Of a DNA stretch of 32,026 nt, positions 7,771 to 16,979 are shown piece after piece. This DNA is from Acidobacteriaceae bacterium (GTDB taxonomy: Bacteria > Acidobacteriota > Terriglobia > Terriglobales > Acidobacteriaceae). The stretch's first letter is position 1; every line of letters begins with the position of its first letter. Below the pieces are notes generated by a model. The model had not been told where the DNA came from. It saw nothing but the letters and a program-made list of their open reading frames with translations, and ran no database searches. The translations under genes were made by a program, and so were the position numbers. The stretch covers positions 1 to 32,026 of the forward strand of contig PLGM01000165.1 in assembly GCA_003139795.1 (NCBI GenBank), written 5' to 3'.

Positions 7771-10700
7771 ATGAATTCAACGTGGAGACAAGCCGCGCAG
7801 CGGGTGGGACCGTACCTGGGATCGATCGTGGGGGTTTCGGTTCTGGTGGCGTTTGTGGCGTTGTGCCCGGCGATGCGCGCGCAGACGGCGAATGCGCAAC
7901 TGAGTGGACTGATTACGGATCCGAGCGGGGCCGTGATTGGCGGCGCGGAGATCAAGGCGGTCAACGTTGCCACGAATGTGCCCTACACCGCCGTCTCCAA
8001 CGGCGCGGGCATCTACGTGCTGGAGGAATTGCTGCCCGGTCCCTACACGGTTACAGTGACCGCGCCGGGATTCGGCGACGTGAAGCGCGCCGGCCTGGTG
8101 CTGGGCACCGGCGATCACCTGGCGCAGAACTTCGCGCTGAAACCCGGCTCGGTTGAGGTCTCGGTGACCGTGAGCGGCGGTCAGACGCTCATCTCGTCGG
8201 ATGAGGCAAGCACTGCCGACGTGCTCGACAACAAGATGATCACCGAGCTGCCACAGTTGAACCGCAACGCTCTCGATCTGACGGCGACCATCCCGTCGGT
8301 TCAGGGCTCGGGGCCGCAGGTGGACAATCTTCAGAGTCTTTCCCAAAACAACGCGGCGTATCTGATTGCGAATACGGGCAACAGCTACTCGGTCTCCGGC
8401 GGCCAGGTAAACGGGTCCAACATCAGTGTGGACGGCAATCCGGTGCAGGAGGCGGAGTTCAACAACACCAACCGGGCGATTCCCACCCCGGACTCGGTGA
8501 GCGAGTTTCGCGTGGAGAGCGGCGTATTGACGGCGGACCATGGGCGGTACGCGGGCGGCATCATCTCCATGCAGACGCAGAGCGGAGTCAACACTTACCA
8601 CGGCCGCGCCTTCCTTTACCTGCGCAACCAGGACCTGAACGGCAACGACTGGACGGACAATTCGCTGGGCAACAAGCGTCAGGACTTCCAGCAGAAAAAT
8701 TACGGTCTCGCCGGGGGCGGCCCGATACGCATTCCGCACCTGTATAACGGCACGGATCACACCTTCTTTTACGGAGCGTGGGAAGGGCAGCGGTTCTCGC
8801 AAGGGCAAGTGGCGCTGAGCAGTATCCCCACGCTCTTGAATCAAGCGGGCGATTTCTCGCAGACGGTAATCGGCTACGACAGCAACAACAATCCGATCGA
8901 CGCGACTATCTACGACCCGTTCAATGGAGCCATGGACAATAACCCCGCCGACTGCGCAAATACGCCCACGGGATCGGCTCCCTGCTGGGTCCGTCCGCAG
9001 TTTCCCGGCAGCAAGATTCCAGCCACCGCTGCCGGAGGCCTCTCTGGCCAGAGCCAGCTGTTTGCCCATTACCTGGCGATGTGGCCGGCGCCGAACCACC
9101 CACCTGCCGCCAACAACGACCACCTGTTCAACCGGTATGACCCGATCCAGCTCCGGACCCCGATCGACAAGTATTTCTTCCGCGTCGACGAGGCCCTGCG
9201 CGCCAATCATCACATACAGGGCAGCATGAGCCGGTCAATGATTACCTCCGTAGTTCCCGCCCCCTTCAAACATGCGGCTACAGCGTTGACCAGCGACGCG
9301 GATTGGACAGGCGCCTTCCTCTACACATGGGCGGCGGGGCCGCGCACGGTGGTGAACTTTCACCTCGGCATTGGCGTGACGGACCTGGTAAGCACAGGCG
9401 TTTCGGGGGATGGCTCACTGCCCGATCCGAGCCTCGACACGTCGACGTGGGGCTTCGATCCGCTGATTGAAAGCAATCCTGCGAAGATGACCAACGAGAT
9501 TGCACCGGTGGTCAACCTCGGCGGCGACCCGGGCTACACGCACGTGGGCGGCGACCAGTATGACTCCTTCCTGACGCAGACTGACAATGGAGTGGTCTCG
9601 CTGACGCGTCTGTTTGGCCGGCATACGCTGAAGGCCGGCTATGAGCAGTACTTCGTCCGCTTTACCGAGCAGGGCGGCGACAAGACCGGCGTCATCGGCC
9701 TGGGGAGCGGCGGCGGCTCCAACCAGTATTGGAACAAGAACGACGGTCTTACCGGCAGCGGGCTGGCCGAACTGATGATAGGTTCGTCGAACCTGAACTC
9801 GTGGGGCAGCAGTTGGAACATTACGCCCTATGGATGGAACCAGGCGGCCTACATCATGGACGACTGGAAGGTGAACAGCAAGCTGACGGTGCAGATTGGC
9901 CTGCGCTGGGATCATGACGGCGCCAAACAGGGACGGCATACGCTGGGCAGCCTGCTCTACGACCTGAACGCCAAGAACGTGCTGACCGCCAACAGCGGTT
10001 GGAGCTGGGGCGCCGTGCAGGCGGCAGAGCCGGCCGGGCTGCTTTCCGGCCTGCCCACGCCGGCCTGGGTCACCCAAGGAGCGACGGGGCGCGTGGCTTT
10101 GATCGGCACGCCTGAGTATCCGCAGAAGAATCTCTACACCACCAACATGGTGAACCTGCAGCCGCGGGTGGGCGTCAGTTGGGCCTACGACGACAAGACG
10201 GTGCTTCACCTCAGCGCCGGCATGGTGGACCAGGGACTGAACGGCCTCTCTACGGACTGGCAGAGTTTCTATTACAACACGGCTGAGTTCAACCAGGTCA
10301 GCTCTCTAGATGGGATGCACTGGATCAGCGAACTCTGCTCATGCGATCACGGGCTGCTCTCGTTTCCGGCACTGCCGGGAGGAGGCAACCGGGGCTGGAT
10401 ACCGCCGGTTACCACCAACGCGGAGTTCTGGGCCTCGACCTATGGCACCGGGGCGAACTCCAATGGGCAGGGCACGACCATTGGCCACTACGACACCCCC
10501 ACCGATTACATGTGGGGTGTCAACATCCAGCGCCAGTTGGGCAAGGATTGGGTACTGACGGCCGAGTACGACGGCATCCGGGGCATACACCAGTTAATGC
10601 ACGTCCAGTCGGAGTGGAGCCTGAACAATGTGCCGCTCAGCTACTACCAGTTGGGCGTGCACCTCAACGATCAGGTCCCGAACCCCTTCAACAATCAGTC

Positions 10701-11610
10701 GCAGAGCTTCTCCGGCGATCCCACGGTTTCGCTGAGCCAGTTGTTGGGACTGTCTCCGCAGTACGGCGGGACAAACTCCACCACGCCGGGTCAGGTAACG
10801 TGGGGCAGGTCGCTGGCGAACTTCGGCAACTTCCAGATTCAGTCGCGCAACTTCAAGGGACTGGAGCTTCTGGCCTCGTATGCGATTCGCAAGACGCTGA
10901 CCGATGCCGCCAGTTCCGACATCAACAACAACGGTCTGTCGTATGGAGTGTTGCAGAACCCGCACAACCTGATGGAAGGCTACGGCGTGTCGCCGTCCGA
11001 GATGCCGCAGACCATGAAGCTGAACTACTCCTACGATCTGCCCTTTGGGCGGGGCCGGCAATTCCTGAACCAGGTGGATGGGGTGTCCGGCCATATTGTC
11101 GACGCGGTCGTGGGTGGGTGGGCGCTAGCCGGCATCTCTACCTGGAACGCCAAGGGCACGCCGGTGCAGGTGCCTACGGTGGATGGCGGCGTCACCGTCC
11201 CCGGCGCCGCACTTCGCTGGGGCTTCCTGAACACGAACTTCAGAAAATCCGGAGTCAGTTATCAGGATGCCCTGGTGATCAACGGAGCCTGGGCCAGCTC
11301 AAGCGGGGCGGGCGTGCTGAATGCCGGCTCTTTCTCGCCGACTCCGAATTACTCCTTCGCCAACTCGCCGGTCTACTTCAGCAACCTGCGCAATCCGGGC
11401 GGCTTCTACACGGACGCCAGCATTCTGAAGAAGTTTTACCTGAGCGACGACAGAACGCGGAACTTCGAGTTGCGTCTCGAGGCGCAGAACATCCTCAACC
11501 ATCCGGTCTTCGGCAGCATCATTGCCGATCCTTACAATCCCACCTTCGGCGGCATCAACGGCAAGACCGGCCAGCGGGTGATGCAGGCCGGCGCCCGGTT
11601 CTTCTTCTAG
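7771..11610 (+). CDS. TonB-dependent receptor-like outer-membrane protein (Oar-like, carboxypeptidase-regulatory N-domain)
   Basis: The frame is open back to 7234, but that part overlaps the ASPIC gene; the ATG at 7771 with GGAGG 12 nt upstream gives 1279 residues and a clean signal peptide (VGVSVLVAFVALCPAMRAQ). Next comes a carboxypeptidase-regulatory-like beta-sandwich: LSGLITDPSGAVIGGAEIK through GPYTVTVTAPGF. A plug domain follows (ITELPQLNRNALDLTATIPS), then a long barrel ending VMQAGARFFF, whose terminal aromatic residue suits BAM recognition. This is the acidobacterial counterpart of SusC-like receptors, importing large substrates across the outer membrane with TonB energy. No TonB box is obvious to me. 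Its position before an exported alpha-galactosidase suggests an oligosaccharide substrate. Confidence 0.93.
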   Translation: MNSTWRQAAQRVGPYLGSIVGVSVLVAFVALCPAMRAQTANAQLSGLITDPSGAVIGGAEIKAVNVATNVPYTAVSNGAGIYVLEELLPGPYTVTVTAPGFGDVKRAGLVLGTGDHLAQNFALKPGSVEVSVTVSGGQTLISSDEASTADVLDNKMITELPQLNRNALDLTATIPSVQGSGPQVDNLQSLSQNNAAYLIANTGNSYSVSGGQVNGSNISVDGNPVQEAEFNNTNRAIPTPDSVSEFRVESGVLTADHGRYAGGIISMQTQSGVNTYHGRAFLYLRNQDLNGNDWTDNSLGNKRQDFQQKNYGLAGGGPIRIPHLYNGTDHTFFYGAWEGQRFSQGQVALSSIPTLLNQAGDFSQTVIGYDSNNNPIDATIYDPFNGAMDNNPADCANTPTGSAPCWVRPQFPGSKIPATAAGGLSGQSQLFAHYLAMWPAPNHPPAANNDHLFNRYDPIQLRTPIDKYFFRVDEALRANHHIQGSMSRSMITSVVPAPFKHAATALTSDADWTGAFLYTWAAGPRTVVNFHLGIGVTDLVSTGVSGDGSLPDPSLDTSTWGFDPLIESNPAKMTNEIAPVVNLGGDPGYTHVGGDQYDSFLTQTDNGVVSLTRLFGRHTLKAGYEQYFVRFTEQGGDKTGVIGLGSGGGSNQYWNKNDGLTGSGLAELMIGSSNLNSWGSSWNITPYGWNQAAYIMDDWKVNSKLTVQIGLRWDHDGAKQGRHTLGSLLYDLNAKNVLTANSGWSWGAVQAAEPAGLLSGLPTPAWVTQGATGRVALIGTPEYPQKNLYTTNMVNLQPRVGVSWAYDDKTVLHLSAGMVDQGLNGLSTDWQSFYYNTAEFNQVSSLDGMHWISELCSCDHGLLSFPALPGGGNRGWIPPVTTNAEFWASTYGTGANSNGQGTTIGHYDTPTDYMWGVNIQRQLGKDWVLTAEYDGIRGIHQLMHVQSEWSLNNVPLSYYQLGVHLNDQVPNPFNNQSQSFSGDPTVSLSQLLGLSPQYGGTNSTTPGQVTWGRSLANFGNFQIQSRNFKGLELLASYAIRKTLTDAASSDINNNGLSYGVLQNPHNLMEGYGVSPSEMPQTMKLNYSYDLPFGRGRQFLNQVDGVSGHIVDAVVGGWALAGISTWNAKGTPVQVPTVDGGVTVPGAALRWGFLNTNFRKSGVSYQDALVINGAWASSSGAGVLNAGSFSPTPNYSFANSPVYFSNLRNPGGFYTDASILKKFYLSDDRTRNFELRLEAQNILNHPVFGSIIADPYNPTFGGINGKTGQRVMQAGARFFF

Positions 11611-11618
11611 AGTGGGAT

Positions 11619-11668
11619 GGAGCGGGCGGAGCAGGCGATTGCTTCTCCAATAAGCGATCGCCCGCTCC
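11619..11668 (+). terminator. Long stem-loop after the TonB receptor gene (attenuator or processing element)
   Basis: Nine bases after the receptor stop the left arm GGAGCGGGCG (11619-11628) plus ATTGCTT (11638-11644) can pair with AAGCGATCGCCCGCTCC (11652-11668), a 17-bp stem with one 9-nt bulge and one wobble or mismatch. There is no T-tract after it, so it is not a classic intrinsic terminator. In comparable sugar-uptake loci a stem-loop after the receptor gene protects the upstream mRNA and lowers expression of downstream genes; I infer the same here. Confidence 0.55.
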
Positions 11669-11687
11669 GTCTGGGACCACCCTTGCC

Positions 11688-11708
11688 GGTTGCTCCTTGT
11701 CAGCAACC
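11688..11708 (+). terminator. Weak terminator-like hairpin
   Basis: GGTTGCT (11688-11694) and AGCAACC (11702-11708) form a 7-bp stem with a 7-nt loop, followed by GTTTGTT. The U-rich tail is imperfect. It lies 20 bases after the larger stem-loop and may act with it to separate the receptor from the alpha-galactosidase gene. Confidence 0.35.
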
Positions 11709-11794
11709 GTTTGTTGGCTCCAGGCTGGAAAACCTTTGCTGGAGCGGGATTTTGTGCAAGTTAGACCTTGCCGGGTGCTGAGAAGATGCTGGGT

Positions 11795-13999
11795 ATGCTG
11801 AAACTCAGGAGAGTGCGCAGCCTTAAGGGCGCGGCCCTGGCCGCTTGCCTCGCGCTTTGCTTCACTGCTCGGGCTTCCACGGTTACGCCGCCAAAAACTG
11901 TCTCCAACTCCAGCATCCTGGTTGCGTTGAGAGACGGCGACCACGCGCCCCGGCTGGCGTGGATCAGCGGCTCTCCGGGCAACGCCTGGTCCAACGTGGT
12001 GGATGAAACGCTACCCTCCAGCGTTGAGATTGGCGGAGCCTCCGTTCCCATTACCTGGCGGCTGAAGCCGGAATTGGGCAGCGCCGACGCCCATCACGTG
12101 GTGTTTGTGTACGAGTCCGCGGAGCCGCATCTGCGCCTGCGCTGGGAGTGGGAGGCGCGGGCTGCTTTCGGACCCGTCGAGCATCGCATCGCCATCGAGA
12201 ATCTGAGCGGGCAGGAGGTCTGGCTGCCCATGGTGGACTCGCTCCGGCTGGACTGGGGTGTGTTGCCGCTTGCGGAGCTGCGCAACTTCTACGTCGAGAA
12301 GGGCGCGGATACTCCATCGGCGCAAGGAACGCATCTCGAGACGGTGGGGGAGGGTTATCGCTGGACTGGGAAGTCCTCCACCTACGCACATCCGGTGCCG
12401 GGCGAGGGCCGCGAGATTATTCCCGCGGAGTTTGTATATCGAGCGAACGACGCCCAAAGCGGCTGGTATGCCGGCATCGAGTTCAGCGGCAGGACGCGGA
12501 TTACGCTGGAGCGAAACGGCAGCAGCGTGAAGAGCGTGCTGGGGCTCGATCCGGAGCCGGGACCGTTTCGGACACGGCTGGCGGCGGGCGCCAGCTTTGA
12601 AACGCCGGCCGTGTTTCTCGGCGCCTTCAGCGGCGGCCCGGATGGGGCCGGGATCCAACTGCGGCACTGGGTGCGCGCGGTGCTCAACAACCCGCTCACG
12701 TGGAATGACCCCCAGTATCCTCTGACGGTGAACAACAGTTGGGGCAGCGGGATGGGGGTGGACGAGGCGCTGGCGCTGAAGATGATTGCAGAATCGAAAG
12801 AGCTGGGCCTGGAGATGTTTCACCTCGATGCGGGCTGGTTCCGCGGCGTGGGAGACTGGTATCCGAACCCGAAGAAGTTTCCCCATGGCCTGGCGGCGAT
12901 AGCGGATGAGGCGCACCGGCAGGAGCTGCGGTTCGGCATTTGGGTGGACTGGACGCAGGCTGCGCTGGACACCGAGCCCGGCGCCTTGAACGCTCGCGAT
13001 CCCACGGTCCGCGACTGGCTGGTGACCGATCTGGCGCCGGACTGGAAACCGGAGGAGTTCAAAGGCCAGACCATCGACCTGGGCGTTCCCGCCGCGCACG
13101 ACTATGCAGGCAAAGAGGTGAAGCGCATCGTCGAGGACTACCACCTGGACATGCTGGAGCACGATGGCTACCTGGTGGCTCAGGGCTGCATTCGCGAGGA
13201 CCATCCGCACGCTCCGCCCGACCGCAGCACCATGCGCGTGACTCATGACTGGGGCTCGGACTTTGTGCTGGCGTCGAACTCGACCGACGTGAGCTACCAC
13301 GCGGTGCGGGCGTACTACGACATCTACGCAAAGCTGCGCCGCGAGCATCCCGGCCTGCTGTTTGAGATTTGCAACGACGGCGGGCGCATGGTGGACTTTG
13401 GCTCGGCGGCGCACGGGGACTACTTTTCCATCACCGATACTTACGATCCGCTGTCGAACCGGCGCGCTTTCTACGACACCAGTCACGTGCTGCCGTCGGC
13501 CATGCTGGAGAGCTACGTGGAGAAGTGGCCCGCGCCCAGGCTCGAGAACTTTCTCTACATACTGCGCAGCGGGATGATGGGGTGGATGACGATCATGATG
13601 GACACGACCGCCTGGAGCCCGGAGCAGCACGATGCGGCGCGGCAGGCATTTGCCCTCTACAAGCGGGAGTTGCGGCCGCTGATCCGCGATGCGCGGCTCT
13701 ATCACGTCTCGGAACGGCCGGACGGCGTGCACTGGGACGGAGTGGAGTATTGGGACCCGGCGCGCGGCAAAGGCGTGCTGTTTGCCTTCCGCGGGTCGAT
13801 TGCGGACGAGGCGGAGCATCGCTTTGTGCTGGCTGGCCTCGATGCCGGGAAGCGCTACCGGCTGCATTTTGAAGACGGCAGCGCGCCGGATGGAGAAGCA
13901 ACGGGCAGTGAATTGATGGGGTCCGGGCTGGCCGTGCACTTGCGGGAGCCGTTGAGTTCGGAGCTGGTGTTTCTCGAGGACGGTGTTGCCAAGAGGTGA
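11795..13999 (+). CDS. Exported GH36-like alpha-galactosidase (melibiase)
   Basis: I take ATG 11795 (GAGAAG 9 nt upstream), giving 734 residues; ATG 11786 and TTG 11768 are in-frame alternatives. A signal peptide covers about residues 1-27 (GAALAACLALCFTARA). An N-terminal beta-sandwich is followed by a (beta/alpha)8 barrel beginning NNSWGSGMGVDEALAL and LEMFHLDAGWFRGVGDWYP, which are GH36/27 signatures. Probable nucleophile is Asp457 in LEHDGYL and probable acid/base Asp548 in SITDTYDP, by position relative to GH36 enzymes. A C-terminal beta domain ends the protein. It should release terminal alpha-galactose, or a related alpha-sugar, outside the cytoplasm. The stop lies in the ribosome binding site of the next gene, so the two are co-transcribed. 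Exact substrate specificity is not readable. Confidence 0.85.
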   Translation: MLKLRRVRSLKGAALAACLALCFTARASTVTPPKTVSNSSILVALRDGDHAPRLAWISGSPGNAWSNVVDETLPSSVEIGGASVPITWRLKPELGSADAHHVVFVYESAEPHLRLRWEWEARAAFGPVEHRIAIENLSGQEVWLPMVDSLRLDWGVLPLAELRNFYVEKGADTPSAQGTHLETVGEGYRWTGKSSTYAHPVPGEGREIIPAEFVYRANDAQSGWYAGIEFSGRTRITLERNGSSVKSVLGLDPEPGPFRTRLAAGASFETPAVFLGAFSGGPDGAGIQLRHWVRAVLNNPLTWNDPQYPLTVNNSWGSGMGVDEALALKMIAESKELGLEMFHLDAGWFRGVGDWYPNPKKFPHGLAAIADEAHRQELRFGIWVDWTQAALDTEPGALNARDPTVRDWLVTDLAPDWKPEEFKGQTIDLGVPAAHDYAGKEVKRIVEDYHLDMLEHDGYLVAQGCIREDHPHAPPDRSTMRVTHDWGSDFVLASNSTDVSYHAVRAYYDIYAKLRREHPGLLFEICNDGGRMVDFGSAAHGDYFSITDTYDPLSNRRAFYDTSHVLPSAMLESYVEKWPAPRLENFLYILRSGMMGWMTIMMDTTAWSPEQHDAARQAFALYKRELRPLIRDARLYHVSERPDGVHWDGVEYWDPARGKGVLFAFRGSIADEAEHRFVLAGLDAGKRYRLHFEDGSAPDGEATGSELMGSGLAVHLREPLSSELVFLEDGVAKR

Positions 14000-14012
14000 G
14001 GAGGACAGCCGA

Positions 14013-14810
14013 ATGGAGCAGGAAAAGCCCACGGCGAGAAACGAGTTTGCGGGGCTTGTTGCGGTTGTTACCGGGGCCGCGCAGGGAATTGGCCGCGCGA
14101 TTGCGGAGGAGTTGCACGCACAGGGAGCGCGTCTTGTGCTTGTGGATTGTAATGCCGCCGGGGTTGGGGCAACGGCGGAGTGGCTGCGGAAGGCTGGCCG
14201 CGCAGCCGTCGATTTTGCGGTTGCCGACCTGGCCGAGCCGGCGGCGATCGAATTGCTGGCGGCGCAGGTTGCGGCCCTGGCAACGAAGGTCGATGTTTTG
14301 GTGAACAATGCGGGCATCGAGCTCGATTTGCCGTTCATGCAGGTTACCGCCGAGGTGTTCGACCGCGTGATTGCGGTCAATCTGCGGGCGCCGCTGCTGG
14401 TGAGCCAGGCGCTGGCGCCGCTGTTTCCGACCGGCGGCGGAGCAATCGTGAACATCGGCTCCATTCACTCGAGCCATGCTTTCCCCAACGCCATTCCCTA
14501 TGCCTGCTCGAAGGCGGGCCTGCTGGCGCTCACCCGCAACCTGGCGTTGGAACTTGCCCCGCGGCACATCCGGGTGAATGCCGTCTGTCCGGGATACATC
14601 GATACGCCCATGTGGGACGAATGGCTGCGCACGGCGCCCGATCCGGCGGTGCTGGCGGAGCAGACCCAGGCGTTGCACCCGCTGGGCCGGCGCGGCGTTC
14701 CGGCCGACGTAGCTGCGGCAGTGGCTTATTTGGCCAGTCCACGGTCGGCCTGGGTGACGGGCACGCACATCGTGGTGGATGGGGGGCTTACGATCCGCGC
14801 CCATTCTTGA
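14013..14810 (+). CDS. Short-chain dehydrogenase/reductase (sugar or polyol oxidoreductase)
   Basis: ATG 14013 has GAGGAGGA 7 nt upstream and gives 265 residues; an upstream in-frame start at 13983 overlaps the alpha-galactosidase gene and is less likely. Classical SDR features are all present: the nucleotide motif TGAAQGIG at 20-27, NNAG at 98-101, Ser150 in NIGSIHSS, and Tyr163-x3-Lys167 in YACSK, then NAVCPGYIDTPM and a C-terminal VTGTHIVVDGGL. The Asp-rich end of the second strand (VLVDCN) favours NAD over NADP. Such enzymes near glycosidases commonly oxidise aldoses or reduce keto-sugar acids. Coupled to the alpha-galactosidase, oxidation of the released sugar is a reasonable inference. 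Confidence 0.88.
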   Translation: MEQEKPTARNEFAGLVAVVTGAAQGIGRAIAEELHAQGARLVLVDCNAAGVGATAEWLRKAGRAAVDFAVADLAEPAAIELLAAQVAALATKVDVLVNNAGIELDLPFMQVTAEVFDRVIAVNLRAPLLVSQALAPLFPTGGGAIVNIGSIHSSHAFPNAIPYACSKAGLLALTRNLALELAPRHIRVNAVCPGYIDTPMWDEWLRTAPDPAVLAEQTQALHPLGRRGVPADVAAAVAYLASPRSAWVTGTHIVVDGGLTIRAHS

Positions 14811-14832
14811 TGGGCGAGGGCGATGAGTCTGG

Positions 14833-14847
14833 GGACCAAACCGGTCC
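14833..14847. promoter_or_regulatory. Small inverted repeat upstream of the AraC regulator
   Basis: GGACC (14833-14837) and GGTCC (14843-14847) flank AAACC. The dyad lies between the SDR stop and the regulator start, a region of 175 bases with no other feature. An operator role, perhaps autoregulation, is only a guess. Confidence 0.25.
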
Positions 14848-14985
14848 AATTAGAACTGGAGCAGCTGAGAACGTCTACAATATGCGCAATTAAACGATGG
14901 TCTATGCTGGATTTTCGATATTCAGGTCTGAGTTCCACAGCTTAAGATGGCAGCGCCGGCATCCTGAGCGCGGAGGGGACCTGGA

Positions 14986-16929
14986 ATGAAGAAGCAAAAG
15001 ACGGACCTGAGCGAAACGCTCAAGCAGGAATTCAAGAAGGATCTGGAGCTGTTCGAATACTTTCTTGTTTTGCTTAACGATTCGAGCCCCATTCGCAACG
15101 TTGAGTTGATGTGGGCCGACGATCTGGAGCTGTTCGATCCCAGCCAGGGGCCGCGGGTGAATACGGGAGGCGCGCTGGTGCAGTTGCAGCCGGTGGGCGC
15201 GGATACACCAGGGCGGACCTCGCCGAGTCCGAGCACACATTTTTGCGACCTGGTACACGGCTTCGGCGCCCACGAGGAGACGACCTGCGCGGGCAGCGAC
15301 AAGCCGGCCAAGGAACGCTGCCGGGCGACGGGGCGGAGCCAGGTTTATCCCTGCCATGTGGGGTTGACCGACATTGCCGTGCCGGTGGTATGCGAGGGGC
15401 GGTATCTGGGCACGCTGTTCAGCGGCCAGGTGGTGACCGCGCCGCCGTCGGCAGAGGGCTTTGCCCGTGTGAAGGAGGCCCTGGAGGGCCAGCCGCACAT
15501 CGACATGGCGCGCCTTGAAGAGGCCTATTATCGCGTGCCGGTGGTGACCACGGCGCAACTGGCGGCGATGGTGCGCATGCTGGAGGTGTTTGCGCGCTAC
15601 CTGGGCAATGCGTGGAAGCGGCTGGAGATCATGAGCGAGTTCCAGCGGATGCGGGAGCGGGAGCTGGCGCTCGACCGGCGCGAACTTGCCGAAATGCTGC
15701 TGGCCGGCCAGGTGGGCAGCGGGGCACCAGGCAACCTGGAATCTCTGCGCGCTCTGGCCCGCAACGTGGGCCTGGAGCGGTTTCCCGACCGGGTGCTGGT
15801 GCTGCGGTTGCAGACGGCGATGGAACAGGCGCAGGAACCATTGGCGCCAATGCGCACGGTGGAGCTGGGCGCGGCGGGGGCAGTGGGCGGCAATCTGACG
15901 CTGGTGCGCGTGGCGCATCTGATCGAGGACCGGTGCCAGAGCTGGCCGAACACGCTGGCCACGGAGGTGACGCCGGGAGAGATGTGCATCTTTACCGCGC
16001 AGAGGTCGCGCACGCCGGGCAACGAGCGGATGCTGCTGGATGAAATGGCGCAGACGCTGCTGCGGATCGCGCGCGCGCAGGGCTTTCCCCTGGCCAGGGT
16101 CGGCATCAGCAGCCTGCACCAGCAAACCACCGGGCTGCTCCGCGCCTATCACGAGGCGGCTTCGGCGCTGGAGTCGGGGCACTCGACGGTGAACTGGTTT
16201 GAGGCTCTGCCGGAAAGCGAGAAACAGCCGGCGCAGGCGCTGGGCCGGGTGTTGAAGGCCTTGCAGTTGGCTGATCCGGCGGCAATTACAGCGGCGGTGC
16301 GGGAGTTTCTGGCAGCGGCGGCTCCGGCGGCCACCACGGTTGCGCAGTTGCAGCAGGCGCGCGGTTTGCTCACCTGGGCCTGCGAACACCTGGCGCGGGA
16401 GCTGTCCACAATGGGTACCAGCGCCGCGCCGGTGAACGCCGCCAAGGAGCGGGCGGTGCAGATCATTGTGGGCTCGCCGAGTTCCTTCGCCATGGCGGAG
16501 GCGTTTCGCGGCTATGTGGACAAGCTGCGCCAGCAGGTGGTGCAAATGTTCAGCCAGCGGGAGGAAAAGATTGTGAGCGAAACCCACCGGCTGGTGCGCG
16601 AGCTGGGGCCGGAGAAGGTGACGATCCAGGATATTGCGCGGGATTTGAAGCTTTCTGCCGGGCACCTGGGCCGCGTGTACAGCCGGACCACCGGGCATAC
16701 GCTGGAGGACTATCTGATCCGGCAGCGGCTGGAGATGGGCAAGCGGCTGTTGCTCGATCCGCGGCTGCATGTGGCCGAGGTGGCCGACCTCTGCGGGTTC
16801 TGCAATCCGGCTTATTTTGCCTCGGTCTTCAAGAAGCACATGCACTGCACGCCGCGCGCCTATGCCAGCCAGCCGCAGCGATGGGGTTCGCCCGAAACCG
16901 CAACGCCGGAGCTGGAACGGGTTGGTTAA
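14986..16929 (+). CDS. AraC-family regulator with PocR sensory domain
   Basis: The 647-residue protein has GGAGGGGA just upstream of its ATG. Residues about 20-200 form a PocR domain, marked by conserved cysteines in FCDLVHG and ETTCAG and by YPCHVGLTDIAVPVV followed by GTLFSGQVV. The middle (about 245-400) resembles a degenerate GGDEF/CdaR-like module with LARVGISSLHQQTTGLLRAY. The C-terminus (about 545-640) is a two-helix AraC DNA-binding domain: IQDIARDLKLSAGHLGRVY and VAEVADLCGFCNPAYFASVF. PocR domains bind small organic ligands. It lies between the SDR and the zinc dehydrogenase and probably controls this sugar locus. A GGACC-N5-GGTCC dyad at 14833-14847 lies in its upstream region. Confidence 0.9.
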   Translation: MKKQKTDLSETLKQEFKKDLELFEYFLVLLNDSSPIRNVELMWADDLELFDPSQGPRVNTGGALVQLQPVGADTPGRTSPSPSTHFCDLVHGFGAHEETTCAGSDKPAKERCRATGRSQVYPCHVGLTDIAVPVVCEGRYLGTLFSGQVVTAPPSAEGFARVKEALEGQPHIDMARLEEAYYRVPVVTTAQLAAMVRMLEVFARYLGNAWKRLEIMSEFQRMRERELALDRRELAEMLLAGQVGSGAPGNLESLRALARNVGLERFPDRVLVLRLQTAMEQAQEPLAPMRTVELGAAGAVGGNLTLVRVAHLIEDRCQSWPNTLATEVTPGEMCIFTAQRSRTPGNERMLLDEMAQTLLRIARAQGFPLARVGISSLHQQTTGLLRAYHEAASALESGHSTVNWFEALPESEKQPAQALGRVLKALQLADPAAITAAVREFLAAAAPAATTVAQLQQARGLLTWACEHLARELSTMGTSAAPVNAAKERAVQIIVGSPSSFAMAEAFRGYVDKLRQQVVQMFSQREEKIVSETHRLVRELGPEKVTIQDIARDLKLSAGHLGRVYSRTTGHTLEDYLIRQRLEMGKRLLLDPRLHVAEVADLCGFCNPAYFASVFKKHMHCTPRAYASQPQRWGSPETATPELERVG

Positions 16930-16979
16930 TAGGCTTTCAATCCCAGTCTTCAATCGCAGTTTTTAATCAAGGAGAAATC

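Noticed and set aside
12011..14464. 817-codon open frame on the minus strand
   Set aside because: It lies antisense to the alpha-galactosidase and SDR genes, which have full family motifs; its translation is Arg/His/Pro-rich low-information sequence typical of a high-GC shadow.
14902..16953. 683-codon minus-strand open frame
   Set aside because: Covers the PocR-AraC regulator exactly in antisense; no domain visible.
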